Below are positions 34,806 to 47,389 of a stretch of DNA of 64,000 nt, piece by piece. A program made the position numbers and the translations under genes. Numbering within the stretch: position 1 is the stretch's first letter; each line of letters starts with the position of its first letter. The notes beneath the pieces are model-generated. The model was not told the DNA's origin. It worked only from the letters and a program-made list of their open reading frames with translations, and searched no databases. The DNA is from Amia ocellicauda (lineage: Eukaryota > Chordata > Actinopteri > Amiiformes > Amiidae). Location of the stretch: NCBI RefSeq assembly GCF_036373705.1, contig NC_089864.1:2660501-2724500 (forward strand). The letters are read 5' to 3'.

Positions 34806-37374
34806 CTTGTCTGTGGCCGAGGCTGTAGACACAGGTGGAGGCGAGCAGCGCGCAGAGCAGAGCCGAGACCGGAGTCACCCAGAGCGGCAGCAGGCAGCTC
34901 GTCTCACCGGGGCTCTGGGTGATATTGCGACTTTCCTCTGGGAAAATAAATAGACTACATACAATTACACAGGTGATCATTAATATATGTAGACAAAAAA
35001 ACATTATGATTCCCATGCTGAAACTGTGTGTAAAGTGATCAGTTGTACGTGTCATAGCTGAAGGGATTTGTGCAAGCAGGATATACAATTATAGGTTGTG
35101 CCGGTAATATTCACAAGTGAGTCTGACAGTTTATAACGAGTTATTATAAACATGCTGAAAAGAAAATCCTTCACCATTAGGTTGAGTAATAATGTGTTGT
35201 TTGCACTGTGGAGCAGTTCAAAAACATGCCAGCTGTCTGCATCCCGTCCTGTCCCTGTCCACTATCCCCTCAGTGCGTCCCATCCCTGTACTCTGTCCCC
35301 GCAGCCCGTCTCGTCCCTGTCCTTTACCCCCTCTGTCCGTCCCGTTCCTGTCCTCTATGCCCTCAGCCCGTCCCGTCCCCGTCCTCTATGCCCTCAGCCC
35401 GTCCCGTCCCCGTCCTCTACCCCTTCAGTCCATCCCATCCCTGTCCTCTATCCCCTCAGCCCGTCCCGTCCGTGTCCTCTACCCCCTCAGCCCGTCCTGT
35501 CCCTGTCCTCTACCCCTGCAGTCCATCCCATCCCTGTCCTCTATCCCCTCAGCCCGTCCCGTCCGTGTCCTCTATCCCCGCAGCCCGTCCCGTCCCTGTC
35601 CTCTATCCCCGCAGCCCGTCCCATCCCTGTCCTTTACCCCCTCTGTCCGTCCCGTCCCTGTCCTCTCTTACCGCAGCTGTGCAGGCTGATGTCTCTCTCG
35701 CCCTCATAGACGAGTCTGGTCCCGGTGCCCACAGTGATTCTCCCTCCTTCTTTCCCAGCGCAGTAGTACAGCGCCAGGTCCGCGTCGCTGATGTTGCGGA
35801 TCCTCAGGCTGACGGAGCGGCTGGAGGAGTTCAGCTCAGGGCTGTAGCGCGGGTCTAGGTCTCCCACAAAGCTTATAGGATTAATCTTGTTTCCTGCAGT
35901 TTTCATTACTGAAATGCCCAGAAGCGGCGGTGTGTCATCAGGCTGTATAAACCACATGGTTTCGTGCTGGAGTGTGATGTCGCAGGGCAGGGTGACGGTG
36001 TCCCCGGGTCTGACGGCTCTCACCACGGCCGCTATAGCGAGGCTCCCCCGGAGAGCGACGCCTGCAGCGGGACAGACCGGAGCAGACATGAGCTGGTTGA
36101 AAACATGACAATATTTAATACTCACCCCACCGTACATGACAAAATCAGGTCTGTGTTAAAATAAATTAAACTCCTTTTGCCCAACATTATCACTGCTTCA
36201 TAATATATTTCAGATGTTTCAAAATTCAATTGGAAAGCACTTTCTTTGAACATGAGACGTCTATTTTGACTTAATGAACTGCAATATTTTGATTTATGAT
36301 TAATAATAATTGTAATATTTTTTAAGATGTATGTTAAAACCGATAAAACTCTACAATAATGTAACAAGTTGAAGTTTATAATGTAATAATACTGATAATA
36401 TCATACCTTTACTGATAACGTAATACTTTTCTGTACCAATACCATAATACGTTATTTTGTTATTAGCATGTTTTACGTTACCGGCATGATTACATTTTTT
36501 TAGTAGGATAACATTATACCGATAATGTAATTACACTCAGCAATGAGCACCTAACTGCCATCTATTTCTGACATGTCAAAATGAAAATAAATACAATCAT
36601 AATAATAATATTTTTTATAATACATACAATAATAACATATCTACAGTACATTAACTAACTAACAGTAACTAACTAAGATGTAAATGGTTGGCAGTTGTAA
36701 ACTGAGTTTTCATTAAAGGCAAAGAATAATAATCGCCAAAGCATTCCTTCATGTAATGCACAATTATATTTGAAATAATGAACAAACACCTTTTAAATAC
36801 TGTATTCATCTCTTTTCATGTGTAGCACATTAGATAATACATACAAATGCAAATGGATGTCAGTTGCGTTCTCATTTTTGAGCGTTATGACATTAACGGT
36901 ATAATATAATATAATTATTACGTTATCCTAAAAAAATGTTTTAATCATGCAGATAACGCATCGGTAAAAAGTAATTACGTTTTCAGTAGGGAATTTTTTT
37001 TTCCTTATTGGGACATATATTACGTTATAAACTGCAATGTATTACGTTATTGTAGAGTTATTACATTATCAGTTGTAACACACGAACATGCAAAACTGAA
37101 GTGTACTTTTTACTGGTGTTTGAGAAATTGTAATAATGTCAAAATCGTTGAACTGTATACCTTGTAAAGTTTTAAGACTTTTTTTAAACACGATTCGTAT
37201 AAAGTAAATGGGAAAAAATGGCAATCAAACACATTTCAAAAGTATAAAAGAGTAAGATACAGTTTCACCATAGACTATTGGTCAATATCTTGATTGCTTA
37301 ATTTTCAAATCACTGCTCAATTAAATTAGAATATGGGGTGATTTGGGATGATGCATTTTATTAAAATAAATCAC

Positions 37375-37430
<56 letters not shown>

Positions 37431-37884
37431 GTTGTTGTTGTTGTTGTTGATGTTATTATTAATAATTAAATTAACCATTGGGTTTTAACTGGCCCCATGT
37501 AGGTACAGTACTTTGCTGAAGGGGACAGCAGCAGTGTCCCCCACTTGGGGAGTCCAGAGTCCTGAGAAAAGGATTTTAGGAGTGAAACTACCGATTTGCA
37601 GATTATGCTGTTTTAATTCAGCCGAGAATGTTTGCGAAGATTTAGCAAATTTGTGGAATTAAACTTTTGTGGGGAGAATATAATTAGAAATGAATGCATA
37701 AATACGCATATGCACAATTATCAATTAAAAAGCAATAAGCATACCAAAACAACACAGTCACGCATCACAACCCAACCTGTCCATTAAGACATTCTCTGAA
37801 ACACAGCACATTTACTGAGAAACAGGGGCCTTTCTACTCACAGAGACAGAAGAGCAGGATAAATCTGCTGCGAAGAGTTTCCAT
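34806..37884 (-). CDS. Alpha3: NITR-like single-V Ig receptor
   Basis: Exons: signal 37842-37884 (METLRSRFILLFCL), V 35672-36061, membrane 34806-34937. All are open and joined in phase 1. Domain features are as in alpha2: TLPC, ETMWFIQ, DADLALYYC, VGTGTRL. The membrane segment is about 20 hydrophobic residues without charge. The GC donor after CAAG is present again. Near-identity to alpha2 points to a very recent copy or to gene conversion. The cytoplasmic exon is not identified, so I cannot say whether the receptor is inhibitory, activating or decoy. Confidence 0.7.
35243..35666. repeat. 31-base minisatellite in alpha3 intron
   Basis: About 13-14 copies, the longest of the three. The offset between units 2 and 3 rises from 7,900 to 7,931 across this tract, exactly one repeat unit. 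Confidence 0.92.
37376..37450. repeat. (TTA)n(TTG)n microsatellite in alpha3 intron
   Basis: Homologue of the run at 21637 in unit 1, of different length. Confidence 0.9.
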
Positions 37885-37959
37885 GTCAGGGGCTTGTAGG
37901 TGTGAAAACGACAACTGACATCACTCGACTGTTGGCACGATGCACAGCTGACAGCCTTT

Positions 37960-38009
37960 ACTTTATACTGACCAATAAACTGCATCACAGCTGCGAATAA
38001 AGTGATTGG
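37960..38009 (-). promoter_or_regulatory. Alpha3 core promoter
   Basis: The CCAAT, ATTGG and TATAAAGT trio is the same as in alpha1 and alpha2, with TATA at 37967-37960. Confidence 0.55.
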
Positions 38010-38059
38010 CAGCAAAGTAGGCCTATTCATATATATGTATATATTCATAGGGGCCTATG

Positions 38060-39870
38060 TTCATTTGAACACAGGAAGTGTTTTGAAATGGGGGATTCTA
38101 CACTGACTTAACTCTTAACTCTAGTATTAACTCAAATTGTGTGTAGAGTATGAACGCTTTTTTACACCTTAAGCATGGTCATTAATATGTACAGTGACTC
38201 CTCAACAGAAATGCCAAGCAATGCTATATCTCTTAAGTAGAGTTCTGTATCATTCAGACCTGTCATGCACAGGGAGATATGTCTTCTCATTCTGTAGTGT
38301 TTCTCTCAGGGCTCGTTTGGTGTTTGGCAAGCTCTGAAAAGATGTACCTGGATAAATAGGTTTAATTCATTATATTTGTTGAGCTAAACAGGTCAACATT
38401 GCCTCAAATCAAGGATGCGAATACCTTCCACTTCATATAGGAAAACTAAATTGTAAATATTTGTATCAGTATTATTTAATTAGTATTAAAGTATAACTAA
38501 TGAGATTTTAAAGTGCCCCTCTTGAATTATAATTGAAATATAATGTGAGTAAAATTAAATGGAACAGGTAGCCCCCCCAAAAAAAAACATAAATCAATAA
38601 AGGGGGGACTAACATCTTTGTTCCTACAGCTGCTGTTTGGTTTAATAGGAGTTGATATCTGAGCTGCACTGTTGGATGTCTCACAGATAGATAGGCCTAC
38701 CTGCCGAACAGCTCTGTGGTTGAGCCCGAATGTGCAGTCCTGAGCTGCTGTTATTGAACAGCCCGTGACCACAGTGTGTATTTGAACACCTCAGCTCAGA
38801 CTGCAGTGTCTCAGAGCCACTGGGGTGGCCCTGCCCTGACCGCACAGCTCAGAGCTACCGTCTCTGTGCAGACAGGATGCCGTCTGCAGGTCTCTGGGCC
38901 AAAGGGGCTAATGAGAAGGTTTTCTACAGTTGGGGCAGTGGTGGGGTTGGAGTTGGAGGGCACAAGTGGGCGCTTGTGCTGCATTTCTGTCCTCTTGAAT
39001 GTAGTTTCATATGCATGCATTACATAGATACTTATTAGTGAGTGAAAATACACACTGTTGATACTGTTGTTATCAATTTTTGAGTAGACTAGGTCGCCAG
39101 TCAGGTATTGTTAGAAAGATGAACACATATGAGGTGCTGTGTACTGATCAGTAACATATTCACTCAATATCATGTTATGTTTACCTTTACTGAGACTTTT
39201 AGAGCCAACAGCTTGTCAATTATAAAGACAACTGCTTTATTCTGTTGCGTTGACAATAAACAAATACATTCCCACAATTATGTTGAGAATTATTGTTTAA
39301 TTTTGGTACAAGTAATTTTCCACATAAAACTAAAGGTATTGTGTTAATACTACATATCTGCGTTATTTTTCCTTATAATAATTATTGTGTTACAGCTATC
39401 GTTAAATGGGCAATAACATTGTTTCAGTTTAATTATCAAGCATACGATTTATGAACGCCCATTCAGTCTAAAAAGAACAAGGTATAATGACAGGTGTTCA
39501 CATTTAAGACTCGGTGCATTATCTTGCCAATAAGCATTGCAGCTCTACACATCTGTTTATACTGATGAATATGGATACCCTTGTTTGTTGATTAATGCAG
39601 TGCTGTTCTTGGAAGCATTTATAATTCATCTAAAAAAATCACGCAAGACGAGACAGGGACTAGCATGATGTGTGTGGTATACATGTATACCTAATAATAA
39701 AATAACAACAACGGAACGGAACAAATTAAAATGTATTAATCTTATATCATAAATATAGGTGACATTCTCTACATATGTAATCAAATATACACAGTATACA
39801 GTATTTGGACAGTAGGGGGAACTGTGTGAAGGGGAGAAAGGAACAGATATGAAATGGACAACAATCATTT
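38060..39870. other. Spacer between alpha3 promoter and B3
   Basis: Homologous to 22340-24160 and 30270-32070, no supported gene. About 50 bases near 39716 present in units 1 and 2 are missing here. Confidence 0.45.
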
Positions 39871-39878
39871 AAAAATAA

Positions 39879-41478
39879 TCATCTGCAGCCCCCTCTCTGT
39901 GTGGCGGGGGGGTGACCACTGGCGATCAGTGCTGAGGCCTTGTCAGGAGCTGGCTGGAGTCCATTCTCATTGGTGCTTCTTTTGTTGTACCAAAAACACA
40001 AGCCTGCGATCACTATGACCATCAGTGAAGACACCGCAATGCAACTTGTAATTGAAACAGGTGAGTGAGAACCTGGGGGGGAGACAGACAGACAGACAGA
40101 GAGAGACAGAGAGAGACAGAGAAAGAGAGAGAGAGACAACAAGGTGTAATGTCTGATGAGCCGCATTTGTTTTTAAATACTGTCCCACCCTTCCTCTACA
40201 CAGCAAACTCTACCACAGACACAGAGAGAGAGGCACGACACAATACTTTTGATAAAACGCTGATATAGAACAGATCCATATGAAAGCACAGGACAGTTAT
40301 AAAAACCTGGACCCATTCCTGCTCACAGACCAGTGCAGGCCTTTCCTCAACACCCCCCCAGCAGAGCGACACTCACACTGGTCAGACTGGGCTGCTTCAC
40401 GGAGGGGCCCGTTCAGCGCTGGTTAGCCCTGGTGCTGGAGAGAAAAAGTGTGGACTGGTGTTCGTTTGAGCCCAGCCTGGTAATATAATTGATTCAACTG
40501 TTGAGCCTGACTTATCACAGTCATCCAGGCTTTCAGTGACTGAGGATTCAGCCTAAAGAAGCTGCTGGACAGTTTCTGTGCAGGAACAGGATCGGCCACC
40601 AATAAGTCAGATAGATTAGGACCCCCTTACCTCCATCAGTGGCAGCCAGTGTCACAGACACAGAGACGATGCTGACGGTGCGGCCGGTGCTGCAGTCCCT
40701 CACTGTGTACTGGCCCTGGTCAGCTGCTGTGAGTGAGCGCAGGGTCAGAGAACCCACACTGCACACACTGGGAGAGAGGCGCAGGCGCCTGCAGGGTTAA
40801 ACCGCACTGTTACAGCTGTCCTGCTGTACAGATGGAGGCTCAGGTGATGCCCATAGGAGAGAGAGGTGCTCTCAGTGCAGTGACTGCAGCGTCACTCTGG
40901 TGATTATAATCCAGACAAAGAGAGACAGAGAGGATGGTCTCCCGATAAAAGTGGGAAATTGTCGGACATCAATTGGCATTAACCTCTTTACGAATACAAA
41001 CTTTAGAGGCGCTGCAATGGTACAATATTTTAAAGTCTTATAAAGTCTTGGGGACACTGTTTGATCCGACAAGGGGAGCAGACCTCACTGCTGGGAACAC
41101 CAGGTCTGTAGACCGCACAGCCGCCAACACATTCACAGCAAACACAGTGGCTCTCATCTGACACTCACAGGTGGGCTTCCCGTAGACACTCCTTGCTGTC
41201 ACTCTGGATCCCGTAGCACTCATAGACATCTTCATCAGAGAAGCAGGTGGGGTGGAGGGTCAGGGAGAAGTCCCCCCTTATGATCCTCTCCAGGGGAACC
41301 TCGGCTCTGTTCTCAAACCCAGGCCCAGGCTGGAATCGGCCTTTGTCGAAGTCGCAAATAACCTGACTGGTTGTCTGCCAAAGAAACGAGACGTTCCCCA
41401 CAGGGACCCCTCTGTAGGCCTTGCCATTGCAGGGCAGAGAGTCGCCCACTGTGACTGGGACAGGAGGCACTGAGGAGA
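39879..41478 (-). CDS. B3: two-domain Ig receptor, 5' end unresolved
   Basis: Three exons join in phase. The V-type Ig exon is 41169-41478 (acceptor CATCTTCCAG, donor GTGAGT, phase 1 to 2). It shows DSLPC, SFLWQ and DEDVYECYG. The short second Ig exon is 40631-40788 (donor GTAAGG), with SLTLRSLTAADQGQYTVRD, only the C-terminal half of a domain. The membrane/tail exon is 39879-40072 (acceptor CCCCCCAG), with SSLMVIVIAGLCFWYNKRST and a 40-residue tail. The second domain is related to that of genes C and D. The tail end differs from B1/B2 through an 11-base loss, giving GGCR. A signal-like frame at 42501-42554 (MTYQMGYWMLPIGLLLLL, donor GTAAGT) is the best upstream candidate, but its phase does not fit the V exon. 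B3 may be a working gene or a freshly decaying one. Confidence 0.6.
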
Positions 41479-41499
41479 CTGGAAGATGCAGTAGGGTGA

Positions 41500-44160
41500 G
41501 AAAGAGAGACAGGGCACAATTGAGAGAGAGACTGAGGGCTGTTCATGAAGCATTAAAAACAAATTCCAACAATATTTCTAACATGACTAAAGTTTCAAAC
41601 AAACCACAAAATGAACAAAAGATGACTAATTTATGCACAGCCTCTGTGTATTAACCTGTGTGCATCGGGAAAGAGACTTTGAAGAGTCATATTTTCATGT
41701 GAATTGACCATTTAATCTGATTTTAATTTTTTCCTGTAAATAATTCATTTAGTGAGATCTTGCATATGTGGCCCTGATATTTTGTGCACAAGTATGTGTA
41801 TAGATACATACACACACAAATGCATCTCTCTGTATACATCTACACATTGATATTAACACACTAATGTTGTTTGGTGGAGGCCAACCATGTTCTGTATCGT
41901 AAAATATATACCACCAAATGCCTTGAACACACAGTCATTTTCACTAGTTTACTAATTGAGGCATGAAATTGAATATGCTAAGTAGATAACGACACCAGAT
42001 GACACTGTGGCCCTCTGGGACTGGCCAGACTGACGTATTATTATTATTATTGCAGACACAGAGGTGAAAATAAAAATGGTTCCATAATAAAGACTATTGA
42101 CATGACTTGCAAGAGGGGTACCGCAAGACGTTGACCTCAGAGAGATTTGAAAAGCCTGTTTGGTGCTGAAAGTTGATGCATGACACAATTGATATAATAC
42201 ACATCATGAGGAAAGAGTTTGTTCAGTGACCCACATTAGGTTTCATTAAAAGCTTTGCAACCAGCTTCTTATTTTGGCCCTTGTCTGTACCAGGCCAGTA
42301 TTTTTATATACCAGGGAGGTTGCGTGAAACTTTGGATAAAAACACAGCAAAATCACAAAGGGTGTAAAGCAGTGCTTTGCAGAAATGCAGAAGCCAAATC
42401 AGTAATTATATAGCCTTCTCAAAACCAAGTCATTTAATTGACAACAATTAGCATTGATTTTCTGTCACAAATGACACAATTGAATAAGGAAATACTTACC
42501 AATAATAACAATAAACCTATTGGAAGCATCCAATAACCCATTTGATATGTCATAATGAAGAAAAGCATTGTTTATCTTCTATTTAAAAACAGCAGCCATT
42601 TTAGTCACATAAAACCACCCTTCCTGTTAAACTGCTAACCCAAATGACCAAGCGACCAAAAACATAACCATGGTGGTAGAGCACTGAACTAAAACACACA
42701 CACACACAAAGTCTTTCTATAACCAATCCACTTCTACTGGGTTACAGAATAACCACATAACTGGTCTACTTCGTTATTTGCACTAGACCCAAGCAAAAAT
42801 AAAAACATGAAGTCACGCTAAGGAGAGAAGAGAAAAACCTTGTGTTAAAACCCTGCGACTGTCCTTAAACATGTTTTTCATATACTGAGAATGAGGCCAT
42901 GTTTGCACAACCCCTCACCTTATAAAAAGAAAAATAATAATACATTAATTATATAAGGTTAGGCTTTTCCCAATCCACTAATTTTACATAGACTGTATTA
43001 ACTTACTTCCCATTCCTCATTTTGTCCCATTCATTTCAAAGTTATCAGTATAATGCTGGAAACAAAATGTGAATGACTGACACCACAGGGTTAGCATAAA
43101 AGCAGGAAGTGTCTGCTTTCTAGTGAAGGAGAGTATGGGCTTGAGTGTGTGCTTGTGCTGCTGACACACCTGGTGTTTAGGGGCTGTGTTGTCTTGGATT
43201 AGGGTTGCACAGACCCCAAAACAGGCAGAGATGAGGTGTATTTATCAAGATAATAAACACATAGAACTACTACTGCTAATTATTATTATTATTATTATTT
43301 TTATTACTATTATTATACATATTTTCCATTATTTAATTCTACAACCGTGTCCTCCTCTCTCTCTGATGGTGTCCTCAATCTTCAGACTGCATCCCATCAA
43401 CCTGCTAAACAACACACACTGTGCAGACGTAGGACACAAACTCCTGCACACAGACATACACACTCATAGACCCTGTGTGGTGTCCAGGTAGTTTGTTAGA
43501 CAGGTTTAAAGAAACAAATAAAGTGAATGATAGCAAAGTGTATAATTCTGAAGTGTGTAAGTCTATAACCTGCGGATAGAGATAGTTGTGTTGAGATGAG
43601 GGCCGGGACCAGCGACCTCAGTTTCCAGTGCGCAGTGACTGATCCTGATTTACACGGGCTCGTATGCAGTTGGGTGCTGTGTGCGCATTCGCCACCCCGG
43701 TCTTCGCTCCAGTTTGGCAGAATATGGTTACCATTTCAGCAGATAACGGCCAGACTGATGATTGTCATTTAATATAGTTTACTAAAGAATTCCCAAGATT
43801 GTAACAGGTGAGAAAGAATTTTTGAGTAAAATAGAGATCATTTCGTGCCTCTGCTTTGTTTGCTGTGACCCTGTAGTTTTCTCACAGTAACTATTAATTT
43901 GCCTGCATTATTTTTATGAATTATGGGAACCTGTTATTTTCTAATTCCTCAGTTACTCCTTTCTAGTTTATCAGCAACTTACATTCTCTACTTGTTTCTT
44001 ATTAAAGTTTAATTGTTTCAAACCTATCTTTGTTATTGGCAAATGATCTTCCAATGTAGCTGACAATTTAGAGGATAAGAATTATTATTCTTGACTAATG
44101 ATGATAATAATATTGATGAGATGGGAAGGCTTATTTTAGAATGCCCATGAAATTAGTGTC
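41500..44160. other. Gene-free stretch right of the array
   Basis: AT-rich with a few short triplet runs (about 43278-43318). Apart from the signal-like frame at 42501-42554 mentioned under B3, nothing is supported. Confidence 0.45.
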
Positions 44161-44194
44161 ATAGTTATTTCGATGACCAATCAGACACTGCTTG

Positions 44195-44720
44195 TAAAAT
44201 GTCAAACCCCTTGAGGGTATGTCCCAGAATGGATATATAAGCTTTGTACGTCCTTGAAGAGAAAAAAAAAAAACTTCACTGTTGAAAGCCAATCATCTCT
44301 ACCAACCCAGCTAGCACAGTGAGGGTGGAGCTCCAGGCAAGCTCTCCTGCCCCTCAGCTTCCCCGGCTGTGGAGGAAGGGAAAGGAATGCTGGAAAAACA
44401 GCTTTATACTTGTTTAATACTTTCTGTTGCTGCATTCTGCTGTTTTTTCCTGTGCACGTAATACATTCTGCCAACTAGAAAATCTTTCTTCCAGCACAAT
44501 TTGGCATTATGAACAGGATGATTGACTAGAGCGTTTGAGCCAACCTGCCCGGGTCTCCAGGGGAGGGAAACCGTGGTGTCTGAAAGACGAAGGGAAATTC
44601 TCTGCTATCCAAACTGAGTTAAGAGTCCTGCTCCCCTCGCTGATCCCGGACGGGCCTGCTCAGCCGTGAAATAAGACATCATTCAAAGAACCTTATCAGA
44701 GGAGAGTGGTGAGTCGGATA
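44195..44720 (+). other. Possible LTR/leader-like segment
   Basis: A TATATAAG box (about 44233), a T-rich segment, then TTTGGCATTATGAACAGGAT (about 44503-44522), which resembles an LTR end followed by a primer-binding-like site. A GC-richer leader with a donor-like GTGGTGAGT (about 44706) follows. No gag, pol or env frame and no second LTR are present, so this is only a suggestion of a solo or broken retroelement. Confidence 0.25.
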
Positions 44721-44759
44721 TCCTAATATGTGACTGCAGGTTTTCTACATTTTTTTTTT

Positions 44760-45820
44760 ATCCTATTTAAAGAAAAAATGTCCGCAGGTCGTGTGCTGAA
44801 CACTAATTCAGTCTTGTGAGAATTAAAAAAGAAAATCCAGTTGACTCAACCGATTTTAAAATGTAAACTCAGAACCGGCGATGAATGAAAACAGATCAAT
44901 GAGCTCCAGTCTTTACTGTTGTCGGCCTGAATCAGTGATTTTTTTTACAACTAACTGAAAATACGTCCTTGATAAGTATTTAGTTGAATGCGTTTAAAGA
45001 GTATAATGAGCAATTCTAAAGATGATCAACCAGTTTAATGTTTAATTTTGAACAACAAAACTACAGCAAGACAGAGAAATATCCAGCCTGCTATTGAGGT
45101 TCTGGGGCACCAAGCTAGGCCATCTATCTGAGATATGAATATGGGCGCATGAGAAACTCACCAGCAGTGACCTGTCCATTTCCTCTGTCCATGGCAGTTT
45201 GATGGTCAAAGCACCACTGGAGACCAACTACACAAAGGTATGAAAATCCAATCCCAAATGCATGGTAAACAAAAATCTGTTTTCTGTTATTTATTTATAT
45301 ATTTTATTTATTTATATATTTATTTTCAATAAATATTTTCAATGCACACACACACACTGTGGTTTTCTTTCTTTTGACAAAGCTGGCAAATATTTTGCAC
45401 CCAGGAAGTCCTGGAACACATTACATTTGAACCATTGTAAATGACTTATGTACCTTTAGAAATATTTCTGATTCCCCTGTCCCTGCTCATCCTTCAGGCA
45501 TCTTCTGTGTTAAACTGTCCTCTGAAGGGACTCTATTTCAGCAGCCCTTGAAGTAGCCTGTTTATAAATGAGCAAAGTCTTTCTATGAGGTACAAAACCG
45601 TCACAAAATGACCCTTTGAACTGAAATAGCAAGAGACTGCAATTACACACGAAAGTGCACAGAAACGTCTCGAAAAGTCTCTTCTCCACATCTACATTTT
45701 TTTATTCTGGAACATGTGTGAGAGTAGAATTCAGCTAATAATGATGTATCATGTTTACTTCAAATTAACTGTGCCTGGTTCTACCTTTGCAGCAACAGGC
45801 AATTTGCATTTGTGGTTTGA

Positions 45821-45872
<52 letters not shown>

Positions 45873-47270
45873 TTTACAATCCTACAGGTTTGATGGTTTT
45901 CTTTAAATCAGCAAACACCTGATAAAAGCTGATTGTTACAAACCAGTTGGCTGAAGAAATGAATTCTGAAAAGATTAGTTCAATGTTAAGCTGCTGATCT
46001 AGACTTGAAAACCACAAAGCTATTCATAACAGCAGCTTCAAAACAACAGCACAGCAATCTATTGGAAATTATAACACCACCCCAATTCCCAGAATCAGAA
46101 CGTGGCACTGTGGTTAGCTCTGCATCTCTTGCATGTTGTTGCGGCACTTCACCCAACTTCACCCAACTTCACCCATCAAAGACGGGAAATTACAGTTTCA
46201 TTAATCTGATCCTGGAGAGCCCCTTTGCAGCATGTTTTTGTGGTCACCCTTCTGTTCAATTAATTAACAACATTGAATTGGAAACAAGCAGTTGGTAAAG
46301 TCAGTCATTTAGAAACCATTAGAGCAATCATCTGAACACCTTCAGCCCCTACAGTTTAGAAATCCATTGTTTGAGATCCTTGGTTGATTAATAACTCCCA
46401 TGTGTTCCCAGTATTCAGAAATTGGTTATTGAAGGTGAACTATAAGCTGAATTGGGGACCTTGTTTCCAGGACCAGGATTGGAGAAGTTTTAGACAGAGG
46501 AGTTTCTATTTTCTTTTCACCAGACTGGAAGGAGCTGTGCAGCTGAAGCTACCTGCATACTTGCATTGCCGCTTGGGGGCAGAACAAAATCAAACTTTGT
46601 TTTTATTAATAAGTGGACGAAAGTGATGAATGCCACTGTGACAGGGTGCAGGTCTGTAGTTGGGGATTCATCATTAGAGCCAGGTAGTGATGTGGTCTGC
46701 AAGTGGGGAACAATTCAAGCGACAGTGAAGCCTCTCCCAAAAAGTTGGCCCTCTCTTACTGCCATGTATAAAATGAGTGCTGGTGTGTACAGCGTAGACA
46801 ATGATGGGACACTGTTACAGAAAGAGAGACAATACGGGTTAGAGGAACATTTTATTACATTGGACTGTGGCACAATTATTTAAAAAATCTTGTATTACAG
46901 ACCTATCACATTGCACAAGTTATCCATTGAAAAAGTGAAAAATTGAATAGGAAGATGATAGAATAAATATACAATCCAGTCTACTTCCAATATAGAATTT
47001 AAAAAGAAAGTACAAAAAAGATGAAACCGCATAAAGAGTTGTTTAGAACATTTAGATCTAAGAGTTTTTTTAAAAAAAGTTGAAATGTATATAATAACTA
47101 CTAGAATTTAGCTTTTTGATATGAAGAGATTCTAATAAAGCACAGTACACTTTAGCTTCAACAACAACAAAACAAATCCTTGTCAGTAAACCGTATTAGC
47201 TACCATGACCAAAAAATAAATTAAAAAATCTGATAGCCGATAATGCAGTTACTCCCTTTATCGGGTGCCG
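44760..47270. other. Gene-free stretch
   Basis: No supported gene. It holds a (TA)n run at 45826-45867 and a small CACTTCACCCAA-type triplication near 46145. Short open frames show no domain. Confidence 0.45.
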
Positions 47271-47281
47271 ATAGGAAAACT

Positions 47282-47383
47282 AATCGCAATACCACTGCAC
47301 CCCTAATATGAATGTATCAGATACGCAATAACATTATTGCGTATCTGATACATTTATATTAGGGGTGCACCGATATTGCGATT
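47282..47383. repeat. Tight inverted repeat (foldback)
   Basis: Two 50-base arms (47282-47331 and 47334-47383) are inverted copies with about three to four mismatches and only two bases between them. The arms contain TTAGGGGTGCA, a word common at hAT-type ends. It may be two fused ends of a MITE or a local foldback. Confidence 0.85.
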
Positions 47384-47389
47384 GGTTAT

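Larger units (their letters stand above)
33035..41390. repeat. Tandem unit 3 of receptor array (about 8,356 bases)
   Basis: The last unit, carrying alpha3 and the fuller B3. Homology with units 1 and 2 ends inside the B3 V exon after AAAGAAACGA (about 41389), where B3 simply continues. It is therefore the copy that retains the sequence beyond the recombination point. Confidence 0.88.

Noticed and set aside
42501..42554. Signal-like exon MTYQMGYWMLPIGLLLLL as first exon of B3
   Set aside because: The GTAAGT donor is good but leaves phase 0, while the B3 V exon needs phase 1. Kept only as a note under B3.
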